A DNA stretch of 64,000 bases from Candidatus Thorarchaeota archaeon (GTDB lineage: Archaea; Asgardarchaeota; Thorarchaeia; Thorarchaeales; Thorarchaeaceae): NCBI GenBank assembly GCA_016839345.1, contig JAEOUL010000108.1, positions 1 to 64,000 of the forward strand, written 5' to 3'. Below the pieces are notes generated by a model, which worked only from the letters and a program-made list of their open reading frames with translations, was not told the origin of the DNA and ran no database searches. The stretch's first letter is position 1; every line of letters starts with the position of its first letter. A program made the translations under genes and the position numbers. Below, piece by piece: positions 16,998-24,409 of the stretch.

Positions 16998-17309
16998 CTA
17001 GTCAGGTAGGTCTTTGAAAACATGTTCCATGGCCTTACGATAATCCACGAAAGCTTTGTGACCTTTATCTGTCAACTTAACGGTGGTCCGGGGCTTCTTG
17101 TTCAAGAATTCTTTCTGAACCTCAATATACCCTTCATCCTCGAGTTTACTTAAATGAGAGGAGAGATTTCCCCAAGTGAATCCAAGTTGAGTGATGAGGA
17201 ACGTGAAATCAGCTGACTCCACAACATATAGTTGTGCCATTATTCTCAACCTTGATGGTTCATGGATGATCTTGTTAATCTTTGATTTTTGATCATTGGT
17301 CTTGTTCAT
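16998..17309 (-). CDS. Winged-helix transcriptional regulator
   Basis: The protein has 103 residues. The wHTH core runs from EPSRLRIMAQLYVVESADFT through the recognition helix TWGNLSSHLSKLEDEGYIEV to a basic wing NKKPRTTVKLTDKG, as in the ArsR/MarR-like PadR-related regulators of archaea. It overlaps the 3' end of the membrane-protein gene by 17 bp, so both are one transcript. It likely controls the palindrome at 17955-17970 in the shared promoter. The effector is unknown. Confidence 0.85.
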   Translation of the reverse strand: MNKTNDQKSKINKIIHEPSRLRIMAQLYVVESADFTFLITQLGFTWGNLSSHLSKLEDEGYIEVQKEFLNKKPRTTVKLTDKGHKAFVDYRKAMEHVFKDLPD

Positions 17310-17937
17310 CGACCTCTTCCTCCAGTTCGAGGATTGGATACTTCCTCACGAAGCGAGCCAAACTTGTAAGGCCAGCTAAGATGAAGAGGGCACCAACAAG
17401 AGCCAAGTATAGAGACATTCGGTATACAGGAGCAGGAAATTCAAGTAGTGTAAATACTAGGCCGAGTAGAACAGAAACTGCTCCAGTCCAATAATATCTG
17501 TTAAGGTCAGACTTCTCAACCAAGTATGTCGCTGGTTGAATAAGACCAATTCCTACAAGCACTGGAGCCCATCGAGCTATTAGAAAAAGCAAGTCATTCT
17601 CTATCCTTGTTGAAAAAGCAACCGATGCTATTGCGGGAATCATAATGACAATAGCCAAAATCCATCCATATCCTGAAGGCATTTCAGCTTCTCCGCGAAG
17701 CTTTACTTTGCCTATCCGAGGATAAGTGAACCTCTCCTTTATCTTTTCATTGAATACAGCCTGAAATATGATAAGAATGGCTACAGTACCTACGAAGGTA
17801 GGATGCATCAGTATGAGAGATATTGAGGTTATCATCAGACCCATCCATATCTCAGTGAGTCCATCTTGATTCGCAATCCGGAATGTTGATTGTTCCAGTT
17901 TCACCAAGTCGATTGTTTCATTCATATCCATCAACAT
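17293..17937 (-). CDS. Multi-pass membrane protein, unknown function
   Basis: The protein has about 214 residues when started at ATG 17937. Hydrophobic segments are EIWMGLMITSISLILMHP, GTVAILIIFQAV, GWILAIVIMIPAIASVAF, FLIARWAPVLVGIGLI, YYWTGAVSVLLGLVFTLL and the MSLYLALVGALFILAGL segment, i.e. five or six spans. No enzymatic motif is visible. An upstream in-frame start at 18009 would overrun the TATA box (17972-17981, minus strand) and is disfavoured. It is paired with the downstream regulator gene; such regulator/membrane-protein pairs often respond to envelope or ion stress (inference). Confidence 0.75.
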   Translation of the reverse strand: MLMDMNETIDLVKLEQSTFRIANQDGLTEIWMGLMITSISLILMHPTFVGTVAILIIFQAVFNEKIKERFTYPRIGKVKLRGEAEMPSGYGWILAIVIMIPAIASVAFSTRIENDLLFLIARWAPVLVGIGLIQPATYLVEKSDLNRYYWTGAVSVLLGLVFTLLEFPAPVYRMSLYLALVGALFILAGLTSLARFVRKYPILELEEEVDEQDQ

Positions 17938-17954
17938 TATAAAGTTCTCTGTGA

Positions 17955-17970
17955 TGCAAAGTACTTTGCA
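17955..17970. promoter_or_regulatory. Perfect 16-bp palindrome, probable operator
   Basis: TGCAAAGTACTTTGCA is an exact inverted repeat between the minus-strand TATA-like ctttatatt (17972-17981) and ATG 17937. It would overlap the region from about -25 to the transcription start, ideal for autorepression by the winged-helix regulator of the same operon. Confidence 0.6.
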
Positions 17971-18061
17971 GTAATATAAAGTTTTGCTACAGGGTAGTTT
18001 TTTGGCCACTTCTCTTTAGGAGTTTATATGCCCAAGTAGGGATGAATGAATAGGTATAGCA

Positions 18062-18313
18062 ATGATACTGTACCACATACTTAGCCCACTGTCTGACTTT
18101 GTAGCCATGATTGCTTCATACTTAGCTGAGATTTGGGAGTTCCTGATTTTCATTGGGAATATCTCAGCAGTAACAGTCGTTCTAGTTGGTGCTATACTCT
18201 GGTTCACAGAAGTGAACGCGGGGAGAGGAAAGGGGTTAGTCCTTAGTGGCATAATCCTTGCTGTGGTCGTGCAGTACTTTGTGATATACCCACCAGCCTT
18301 TGTTATGAGCTAG
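18062..18313 (+). CDS. Small two-TM membrane protein
   Basis: The protein has 83 residues with hydrophobic segments at about 15-50 (LAEIWEFLIFIGNISAVTVVLVGAI, broken) and 58-80 (GLVLSGIILAVVVQYFVIY), separated by a charged EVNAGRGKG turn. No known family is recognised. The gene has a good promoter, TTTATA at 18023-18028, giving a short leader before ATG 18062. It is divergent from the regulator/membrane-protein operon. Confidence 0.65.
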   Translation: MILYHILSPLSDFVAMIASYLAEIWEFLIFIGNISAVTVVLVGAILWFTEVNAGRGKGLVLSGIILAVVVQYFVIYPPAFVMS

Positions 18314-18495
18314 GTAATTGATATGACTAGGGGAATGCAAGATTTGACTCCTTTATGCTGATACAAACCAAGTACATACTCTGGACTGGTTTCACACACA
18401 CCCACTGGCCCGGGGTTCTCCTCTGAATCTCGGGCAACTACTTTTCTCGGTCAATCGGAAAGCTTTATGTCCTTGGGTCATTGACGCTGGATGCA

Positions 18496-18601
18496 GGGCC
18501 CGTTGCCTAGCCCGGTGCCTTACGCAATCTTGCGTTGTGTGGGAATATAGGGCGCCAGCCTTCTAAGTTGGAGTTCGTGAGTTCAAATCTCACCGGGCCC
18601 G
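18496..18601 (+). tRNA. tRNA-Arg(TCT) with D-loop intron
   Basis: The acceptor stem is gggcccg/cgggccc. The anticodon arm is ccagc-cttctaa-gttgg with anticodon TCT, and the T-arm is gtgag-ttcaaat-ctcac. The discriminator is G, with CCA encoded at 18602-18604. The gene is 106 bp, too long by about 29. The surplus lies in the D-loop; removing 18517-18545 leaves D-loop AGCCCGGTTATA and a 77-nt tRNA. A ctttatg box at 18470-18480 is correctly placed for a promoter. Confidence 0.93.
18517..18545 (+). other. Non-canonical intron in tRNA-Arg D-loop (29 nt)
   Basis: CCCG in the 5' exon can pair with TGGG at the intron 3' side, leaving 3-nt bulges gtg and aat, a relaxed bulge-helix-bulge. The intron carries an inner stem ACGCAA/TTGCGT. 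Exact borders could shift by one or two bases. Confidence 0.7.
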
Positions 18602-18610
18602 CCATTTCTT

Positions 18611-20347
18611 CTAAGATCCAAAATCCATGGCGCGTGTCAACCACTCTGGGAGATTCATATCAAGGGTTTCTGAAATAGCCACGACCGAGTCCAGTGTTTT
18701 AGTAGCCTTAATTCGTTTTGCGCGTTTGCTACCAACTCCTGGAATGGCCCTCCATTGAGAGAGAGTTGCTTGTGATGGTTTGAATGGGTATGGAAGAACA
18801 GTGAGTGACCTTGGACCGTGGTCTATAACAAAGACGTTCCGTGGGGCAGAATCGCCCGGTCCCTTGGGCATATGACACAGCAAGGGGTAAGTTCCCAGTG
18901 GTCTGAGAAGATAACTGTTCCCTGTTTCACCATCAACAAAGACTGACTGGATTACAGTTCCACGGGGTGCCACTCGTTTGATCATCTCTATGTCAATCGT
19001 GTCACGAATCTCCTCACGATGTTTGAAGAACTGATTTCTCTTGACCTTCTTACCACGGTCAATAGCAAGACGAGTGCCTGAAAGGCCAATCACCTGACGT
19101 ACATTGATTCGCCGGACCAACAGTCCCTCATCGAGTATCTGCTTCAGAAAGTCCATGTTGCATTCGAGTGTCTTCTTGGATTCTCCAGGAAGCCCATAGA
19201 GCAGGTTGATCCCAGGAAGAAGATGAGGAAGACCCCAAGGCTCTCGAAGTCCACCAACCTCATTTAAGATTCGGATAGCCTCAATAACCTCATCCACATC
19301 AGCTTTCAGGTTATTCCTTCTTATCACCTCTGGGTCAGTAGACTCGACTCCAAAAGCTGCAACATCACCAGGTGTGTGGTACTTCATTATGGCTTTAGCG
19401 ACTTCTCGTGACTTCTGTGGATGTCGAGCGATCGTACCAGGATTCACGTTATCAATATGAAGCACTTCTAAGTCTGGAGCACCGGTTGTGGTTCTCGAAA
19501 ATAGTTCTTCAACAGCCTCGGGATTTGGTGTAGGGAATTCGACCTCACCCATCTCTCTAGACCCATATGTAAACAGGTCTGCTTGGTGACCAATTCGAAA
19601 AGCTCTGATTCCTTGTTCATAGAGTGCCTGAATCTCTCCTGCAATTGCACTAGTAGTTCGTTCTTGAGGGGGACCGTATGACGGTTCAACACAGAAGCTA
19701 CAGCCCCCAGAGATAAACCGTGGGCATCCACGATAGGACTCAATCTCGCAGATGATGTGACCGTTAGAGAATCCAGGATGTTGTCTGACAATTGAAACTC
19801 CCCTCATTACAAACTCTTCAATCTCAGACGCACCACTACGTGTCAAATCAAGATCGATAGACTCGAGTTTCGCCTTCGGGTCTAGAGCCTCTGCTATGAC
19901 AAGTTCAGGGTCACCAGTGACTATGTGATCAAAAGGTGGTCTGAGAACCTCTGAGGAAAGCGCGAGTTTTCCTCCTTCGAGACCGCAACCAAACTTAGCC
20001 CAAGGTCCCACGAGCATCTTAGGGATTTCCTCGAGTTCAGGTGCTGAGAACAGCTCTCTAGCCTCTCTGACTGAAATTGGGGTGCCACCCACGTATTTTC
20101 CAGGAACTATCATTCCAGCAATGAGAATGATTAGGTCAGTCTTTGACCAGCGTTGTTGAGAATCCTGAAAGCTCTCACGAGTCTGATCGATAGTGTTGTA
20201 AAGAATCTCGGTCTGAGGAGCTTTTGTCCAGATAGCACCTGCAATGTATCGGGGGTAGATACTCACATAGGGTGGAACTCCTAGAACAGTTGGCTCGTCA
20301 ACATATCCGTCGACAAGGGCAACACGCTCAACAAGCATCAAATTCAC
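18611..20347 (-). CDS. Radical SAM protein with C-terminal helix-hairpin-helix (COG1031 type)
   Basis: The protein has 578 residues. An N-terminal region of about 190 residues (cobalamin-binding-like position, not proven) precedes the cluster motif CPRFISGGCSFC. This is CX7CX2C in place of the usual CX3CX2C and is typical of the archaeal COG1031 group. A TIM-barrel section with FRIGHQADLF, HIDNVNPGTIARHP and GVESTDPEVI follows. The C-terminus has an HhH motif, IPGVGSKRAKRI, implying nucleic-acid contact. The substrate is unknown; RNA modification is a guess. It starts 7 bp after thiL and is likely in one operon with it. Confidence 0.85.
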   Translation of the reverse strand: MNLMLVERVALVDGYVDEPTVLGVPPYVSIYPRYIAGAIWTKAPQTEILYNTIDQTRESFQDSQQRWSKTDLIILIAGMIVPGKYVGGTPISVREARELFSAPELEEIPKMLVGPWAKFGCGLEGGKLALSSEVLRPPFDHIVTGDPELVIAEALDPKAKLESIDLDLTRSGASEIEEFVMRGVSIVRQHPGFSNGHIICEIESYRGCPRFISGGCSFCVEPSYGPPQERTTSAIAGEIQALYEQGIRAFRIGHQADLFTYGSREMGEVEFPTPNPEAVEELFSRTTTGAPDLEVLHIDNVNPGTIARHPQKSREVAKAIMKYHTPGDVAAFGVESTDPEVIRRNNLKADVDEVIEAIRILNEVGGLREPWGLPHLLPGINLLYGLPGESKKTLECNMDFLKQILDEGLLVRRINVRQVIGLSGTRLAIDRGKKVKRNQFFKHREEIRDTIDIEMIKRVAPRGTVIQSVFVDGETGNSYLLRPLGTYPLLCHMPKGPGDSAPRNVFVIDHGPRSLTVLPYPFKPSQATLSQWRAIPGVGSKRAKRIKATKTLDSVVAISETLDMNLPEWLTRAMDFGS

Positions 20348-20353
20348 CTATTT

Positions 20354-21346
20354 CTAGTCCCATTCTTTGAAGTTATCATATCCGGCCAATGGAATATCCT
20401 GCAAGCCCTCACTTGTTTTCCAGACAACTTGGTCGTCCGTAGTGACAGTTCCAATCTTTCTGAGATTCACTCTCATCTTTTTTGCGATTTCAACAGCTTG
20501 GTCATACTTCTCTGGAGGTATTGTTAGAACAAGCAGGAACTCCTCACCTCCTTGCATCACGGTTTTGAGTGTGTTCAGTTTATTGTTCTTGCAGAACGTT
20601 TCAACTTCATGTGAAACTGGCAATTCGTCAATGATGAGTCCACATTCACTCTGTTTGGCAATAGTGTGCAATGTGATTCCGAGTCCATCACTGCTATCCA
20701 TGCATGCAGTTATTGCACCAATATCCACGAGAGCAGGAACAAGATGAAAGTTAATCTCAGGTCTATAAGCTGCTGCTAGAGCGTCCTGATGTAGTTCTGG
20801 GTCAGCCCTCAATTTTCTAATCAGAATCTCAAAAGCAACAGATGTTAACCCAAAATCACCTGTGACAGCCACGATATCACCGTCTATAGCACCGCGTCGT
20901 GTTACGATTACACTTGGTTCAGATGTGCCTAGAGCGACTCCAGTGAGTACAACATCTACGCACATCCCAACATCACCACCAAGGTATGGAATATTGGACT
21001 TGAGACCAAATTGAGAGAATCCACGGACTAGCTCACTTGCATCCTCCACGTCATAGTCTTCAGGAACACAGAGGGAGAGCATCGTCGCTATTGGCAGAAC
21101 ACCCTTAGCAGCAAGATCACTCAGAGCCATCACAGCAGTTTTACGTCCAACCTGAGCTGGCGTCATTCCCGGTAGCCAGTCGGTCTTCCTTACAAATGTG
21201 TCAACATTGACAATGAGGTTACTCCTTTCAGAGATTGGAATATCTGAGGCATCATCATCAAAGTCCAACACTGCTCCCACTGGTTTGTTAACAAGATTGC
21301 TAATTTTTGCAAGAAAGCCACGTTCACCCAGTTCACCAGTCTTCAA
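20354..21346 (-). CDS. thiL: Thiamine-monophosphate kinase
   Basis: The protein has 330 residues and an AIR-synthase-like fold. It makes thiamine diphosphate from TMP and ATP. The N-terminal GELGERGFLAKI, the DDDASDI metal motif, VNVDTFVRKTDW, the GRKTAVMALSDLAAKG helix with its Asp, and the C-terminal DSSDGLGITLHTIA and GGEEFLLVLTI motifs are all ThiL-like. Length is normal. It is transcribed away from tRNA-Thr. Confidence 0.9.
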   Translation of the reverse strand: MKTGELGERGFLAKISNLVNKPVGAVLDFDDDASDIPISERSNLIVNVDTFVRKTDWLPGMTPAQVGRKTAVMALSDLAAKGVLPIATMLSLCVPEDYDVEDASELVRGFSQFGLKSNIPYLGGDVGMCVDVVLTGVALGTSEPSVIVTRRGAIDGDIVAVTGDFGLTSVAFEILIRKLRADPELHQDALAAAYRPEINFHLVPALVDIGAITACMDSSDGLGITLHTIAKQSECGLIIDELPVSHEVETFCKNNKLNTLKTVMQGGEEFLLVLTIPPEKYDQAVEIAKKMRVNLRKIGTVTTDDQVVWKTSEGLQDIPLAGYDNFKEWD

Positions 21347-21426
21347 CGTAAGACCTCCTATGTTCTAGCGGGGTAGTTCAATGATAAAGTTTTATTAGAG
21401 AATTCATGGGTGAGCGGCTGAGTTGA

Positions 21427-21531
21427 GCCTCGGTGGCTTAGGGGTTATAGCGGCAGCTTCGTAAGCTGGTGGTCGCGGGACTTCATGGACATCTGCTCCA
21501 TGGGGCGCGAATTCGAATCCCGCCCGGGGCT
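21427..21531 (+). tRNA. tRNA-Thr(CGT) with T-loop intron
   Basis: The acceptor stem is gcctcgg/ccggggc, discriminator T (usual for archaeal tRNA-Thr), and CCA is encoded at 21532-21534. The anticodon loop ttcgtaa gives CGT. The 5' half of the T-stem, gcggg, ends at 21479 and the T-loop ttcgaat begins at 21512. The 32 bp between them interrupt the gene. Without them the T-arm is a standard gcggg-ttcgaat-cccgc. A T6 run about 30 bp downstream (near 21565-21571) could terminate transcription. Confidence 0.93.
21480..21511 (+). other. Non-canonical intron between T-stem and T-loop of tRNA-Thr (32 nt)
   Basis: A textbook bulge-helix-bulge can be drawn. CGCG in the 5' exon pairs with CGCG at the intron end; the 3-nt bulges are GGA (cut GG|A) and AAT (cut AA|T). 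The inner intron stem CTTCATGGA/TCCATGGGG has loop catctgc. The predicted cuts coincide exactly with the borders needed to restore the T-arm. Confidence 0.88.
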
Positions 21532-21634
21532 CCATTCCTAATCAATTCAATTGATGTTTGGGTGCTTTTTTCTTGTGCAGATTTCCATTAGTTTATACGC
21601 ATTGTAACGAAGTCCTGTGAGCTAGGTGAAAAAA

Positions 21635-21715
21635 ATGAAAGACAATAGAGAAAAGAAGTCCGCCTCTAGGACAAAACCCGGCTTTTTTGAATGGTTGGCT
21701 GGAACTACTAGGTAA
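21635..21715 (+). CDS. Possible 26-residue small protein
   Basis: ATG 21635 is preceded by GAGCTAGGTG (ribosome-binding-like) and by a TTTATA box at 21592-21597 about 43 bp upstream, so transcription and translation signals are well placed. The peptide is basic at the start (MKDNREKKSASRTKPG) and ends hydrophobic (FFEWLAGTTR). No family is recognised. It is too short to judge by composition. Confidence 0.4.
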   Translation: MKDNREKKSASRTKPGFFEWLAGTTR

Positions 21716-21903
21716 TTGAGTAGTTCAAAACTCGAACAGATCGGACGGTCACTCTGTGACTTCCTCTGTTCCTTACTCATTCTGTTCTAATCGCATAGAA
21801 ATCCTTATCATGCACACTTCTACGGAAGACGATGAACTCCATAGAACAATACTCCAGAAGCGCTATCCTGGAATACGGAGTATTGGCCCTAATTGAAATC
21901 CAT

Positions 21904-22018
21904 GCGGAGGTTGCCAAGCCAGGTTAAAGGCGCTAGGTTGAGGGCCTAGACTTTGTGGTGCTTTACCACAAAGAGGCTATCTCGTAGGAGTTCGCGAGTT
22001 CAAATCTCGCCCTCCGCA
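21904..22018 (+). tRNA. tRNA-Leu(GAG) with variable-arm intron
   Basis: The acceptor stem is gcggagg/cctccgc, discriminator A, with CCA encoded at 22019-22021. The anticodon arm ctagg-ttgaggg-cctag gives GAG. The T-arm is gcgag-ttcaaat-ctcgc. Thirty extra bases separate the anticodon stem from the variable arm tctcgtaggagttc. The last 21 bp of this gene (22001-22021) are the prototype of the direct repeats found downstream. Confidence 0.94.
21950..21979 (+). other. Non-canonical intron after the anticodon stem of tRNA-Leu (30 nt)
   Basis: GCCT at the 5' exon end pairs with AGGC near the intron end, with 3-nt bulges AGA (cut AG|A) and TAT (cut TA|T). The intron interior is a perfect 9-bp stem CTTTGTGGT/ACCACAAAG with loop gcttt. 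The excised product joins CCTAG to TCTCG, giving a normal Leu variable arm. Confidence 0.88.
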
Positions 22019-22079
22019 CCATGCTTTCTTCAGAAAACATATCTCCATCTACTTCTATTATGGATTATAGTGGTGTGAG

Positions 22080-22565
22080 ATGAGAGATGGTGTAAAAGGG
22101 ATTATTGCAGTCAGTATATTCATTCTAGTTTCTCTATTCATGCCAGTTGCACAATTGAACCAAATTGCGGATTCAGAATCTCCTGTAATTGTAACTGGAG
22201 GATGGTCTGATCCAATTGTCATCTTTCTCTTTGGTGCGTACTCTAGTATCTCCCAGTTTCAGGGAGGATATCAGATTGCAGAAGGTGTCACTAATGCATC
22301 AACTCTACTATTTCTCTGGTTGATTATGGTCGATATTCTACTTCTAATCATCCTAATGATTAGGAAGTCCTTGATCAAGGTGGCTTTTCCTGTATCTCTG
22401 GTGATTCTTCTTTCATGGGTCTGGCTATCATTCCAAATATATGGAGTACTAGAAGATTGGATTGTTGGACCAGTCTTGATTACACCTCTAGTCGGCTCGA
22501 TTTTGACTCTAGTCTTCATTAATGACATTGAGTCTATAAGGAAAGTATTTGGATCCAATGAATGA
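22080..22565 (+). CDS. Membrane protein, unknown, first gene after tRNA-Leu
   Basis: The protein has 161 residues and four likely spans: IIAVSIFILVSLFMPVA, ASTLLFLWLIMVDILLLIILM, VAFPVSLVILLSWVWLSF and GPVLITPLVGSILTLVFI. The N-terminal span may be a signal anchor; an SESPVIVTGGWSDPIVIFLFGAY loop follows. No family motif is seen. Its stop is directly followed by a copy of the tRNA-Leu 3' end (22568-22588), which marks it as the newest cassette of the array. Confidence 0.7.
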   Translation: MRDGVKGIIAVSIFILVSLFMPVAQLNQIADSESPVIVTGGWSDPIVIFLFGAYSSISQFQGGYQIAEGVTNASTLLFLWLIMVDILLLIILMIRKSLIKVAFPVSLVILLSWVWLSFQIYGVLEDWIVGPVLITPLVGSILTLVFINDIESIRKVFGSNE

Positions 22566-22567
22566 TT

Positions 22568-22588
22568 AGACTCTCGCCCTCCGCACCA
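22568..22588 (+). repeat. tRNA-Leu 3'-end repeat, copy 1
   Basis: 18 of 21 bases match 22001-22021, with the last 17 (tctcgccctccgcacca) identical and in the same orientation. It lies just after the stop of the 161-residue membrane protein gene. Confidence 0.85.
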
Positions 22589-22599
22589 CCTTATTCTGG

Positions 22600-23151
22600 T
22601 TATCTGACTAAAAGGAATGCGTATCTGTTCATCGTATCCTCATAGGTTGTCAGAACGTTAATAGGATATCCCACAGCGCGGACAGATGAGAAAACATCCA
22701 TTGCTAGTGCTTCTGGAGGGGGGCGAGAGAGTTTCGGGTGCTTACACTCTGCACGCGAACTAACACATTCCGTACATAGTGAACAGCTATCAGGCGGGAG
22801 GAGGAATGCTTTGACGCACCCGGACAGAAAGATTTCCCTTTCCATCTCTAAGAGTTTCTTAGTAATCTTCAATATGACTTCTTTGCGTTCTTCAGGTTTC
22901 TCCACACCTACTGCAAAATGGAAGACTGCGATATCTGAGTATTCATCAAAAAGTGCTCTACACTCAGTAACAGAAGGGGTGTTTGGAGGACACGAGGCGC
23001 ATTTTCCATAAGTGGGACATCCGTAGACGCATTTCATACGGACCCAATTGGCAACTACGATGTCGCTTGGTCGAATCCATTTGAAAGAAGAGAGGTCATG
23101 TTTGAGAAAGATTTCCTCGAAATCCTTTCGAGAAGGATTATTATCACTCAT
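22600..23151 (-). CDS. DUF2284 predicted metal-binding protein
   Basis: The protein has 183 residues. A cysteine cluster CVYGCPTYGKCASCPPNTP at about residues 38-56 and a second set SCSLCTECVSSRAEC-HP near residue 120-135 are the hallmark of DUF2284, whose members are thought to carry metal or iron-sulfur ligands. The function is unknown. It is transcribed toward tRNA-Leu and enclosed between repeat copies 1 and 2. Confidence 0.85.
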   Translation of the reverse strand: MSDNNPSRKDFEEIFLKHDLSSFKWIRPSDIVVANWVRMKCVYGCPTYGKCASCPPNTPSVTECRALFDEYSDIAVFHFAVGVEKPEERKEVILKITKKLLEMEREIFLSGCVKAFLLPPDSCSLCTECVSSRAECKHPKLSRPPPEALAMDVFSSVRAVGYPINVLTTYEDTMNRYAFLLVR

Positions 23152-23204
23152 CGTATATCAATCAAAGACTCATGAACACACTCTATTAGATTTGCTCCTC
23201 AAAG

Positions 23205-23225
23205 TAAATCTCGCCCTACGCACCT
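23205..23225 (+). repeat. tRNA-Leu 3'-end repeat, copy 2
   Basis: 18 of 21 bases match the tRNA gene end: core aaatctcgccctacgcacc, with one internal C-to-A change and the terminal A changed. Same orientation as the tRNA. Confidence 0.8.
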
Positions 23226-23276
23226 CATTTCCTTTCTATTTCCAATGCTCACTAAGGAAACTTCATGACACTGTCG

Positions 23277-23843
23277 CTAATGGAAATCACTCTGCAATAC
23301 GATGGTAAAGAGAAATGCAACCACAACAAGGGCTGCGACTTTCGCTGCAAGTTTTTTCAATGATGCTTCCGAAATTCCTGCACCAATAACTGCCCCCATT
23401 GTGCCGAATTCAATTACCTGTCCAATACCCCAAAGAATCAGTATTTCCAATTCTATTGCAAGAATAGAAAACTGCCCTAAGATGGAAGCAATTCCCATTA
23501 TGCCACCAAACATGAAACCTAGCTGAGTACCTCCGCGCCACTCATTAACTTTGATTAATGAGAAGAGCCAATAAACAAGCACCACTTGTACCAGGAGAGC
23601 ACCATAACCAAAGGGAATGCGTATGAAAGCTAGTTCAGGATCTAGCATTACAGGATTTGATTGGGTGTAGAAGTCTGCTAGAATTCCACCATGCCATATG
23701 AAGTCGAATCCAATGATCGCCACCCAAGTAATTAGGATAAGTTTCACCCTCAGTGATGATAATCCTTTCACCACAATACTTGGAATATCCGTGACGAGGG
23801 ACTGATGCGATGTGATTTGGTCTGGCACACTCCCATTACTCAT
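23277..23843 (-). CDS. Membrane protein cotranscribed with membrane-anchored regulator
   Basis: The protein has about 188 residues from ATG 23843. An upstream start at 23942 would lie inside the previous gene. Predicted spans are VKLILITWVAIIGFDFIWHG, IPFGYGALLVQVVLVYWLF, GFMFGGIMGIASILGQFSIL, ILWGIGQVIEFGTMGAVIGAG and the C-terminal VAALVVVAFLFTIVL. No catalytic motif is seen. The start overlaps the stop of the regulator gene by 8 bp, so the pair is translationally coupled and forms one cassette between repeats 2 and 3. Confidence 0.72.
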   Translation of the reverse strand: MSNGSVPDQITSHQSLVTDIPSIVVKGLSSLRVKLILITWVAIIGFDFIWHGGILADFYTQSNPVMLDPELAFIRIPFGYGALLVQVVLVYWLFSLIKVNEWRGGTQLGFMFGGIMGIASILGQFSILAIELEILILWGIGQVIEFGTMGAVIGAGISEASLKKLAAKVAALVVVAFLFTIVLQSDFH

Positions 23844-24375
23844 AAAATCTCCTCTCCAGATGTCTGAGGTGTCCCGGTGCGTACTTGACCATATATGCAA
23901 TCCATACAAAGACTGCAATCCCAATAGCCATGGCAACGGCAAGAGAGAGGATATCTATTAGCTGACCATCACCTACGATTGTACCATAAATCTCTGCACC
24001 AGCAAAGATAATGGGAATTGATACAACGACCATAAGCACAAAGGCCATGAATTTCATCGCAGGCATCAGCGAAGGGGGTCTACGTATTTTGACATATTTC
24101 TCTACTCCCTCTGGCAGATCCTTACTAAGTGAGGTCATGAGATCTGTTGCGGACTTTCCAAGTGGAGTTAGAGTATATCGGAAGTGTTCATTCTTCTGAA
24201 TGAATCCTTCCATTTGTTTTAGGTGATAGTTCAGCCGTCCTGTTGATAGAGTAAATTCGCCCAGAATTTCTGTGTATGATGCTCCATTGTCACTGTAGGA
24301 CAAAAGCTTCAGGATATCACGTCTTATTGGATGACCGAGGACTTCAAACACAGTTGCTTCGACTTCTTTCTGCAT
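23836..24375 (-). CDS. Winged-helix regulator fused to two TM segments
   Basis: The protein has 179 residues. The N-terminal wHTH (EVLGHPIRRDILKLLSYSDN, GASYTEILGEF, TGRLNYHLKQMEGFI, RYTLTPLGKSA) is of the archaeal ArsR-like type. It is followed by two hydrophobic spans, FMAFVLMVVVSIPIIFAGA and the LSLAVAMAIGIAVFVWIAYMV segment. It may sense membrane state and regulate itself and its partner. Upstream, ACTAAAAT occurs twice (24410-24417, 24426-24433) around the TATA region. Confidence 0.82.
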   Translation of the reverse strand: MQKEVEATVFEVLGHPIRRDILKLLSYSDNGASYTEILGEFTLSTGRLNYHLKQMEGFIQKNEHFRYTLTPLGKSATDLMTSLSKDLPEGVEKYVKIRRPPSLMPAMKFMAFVLMVVVSIPIIFAGAEIYGTIVGDGQLIDILSLAVAMAIGIAVFVWIAYMVKYAPGHLRHLERRFYE

Positions 24376-24409
24376 TTCTTTTCTCCTACTCCAGCATATG
24401 CTTAATTTA

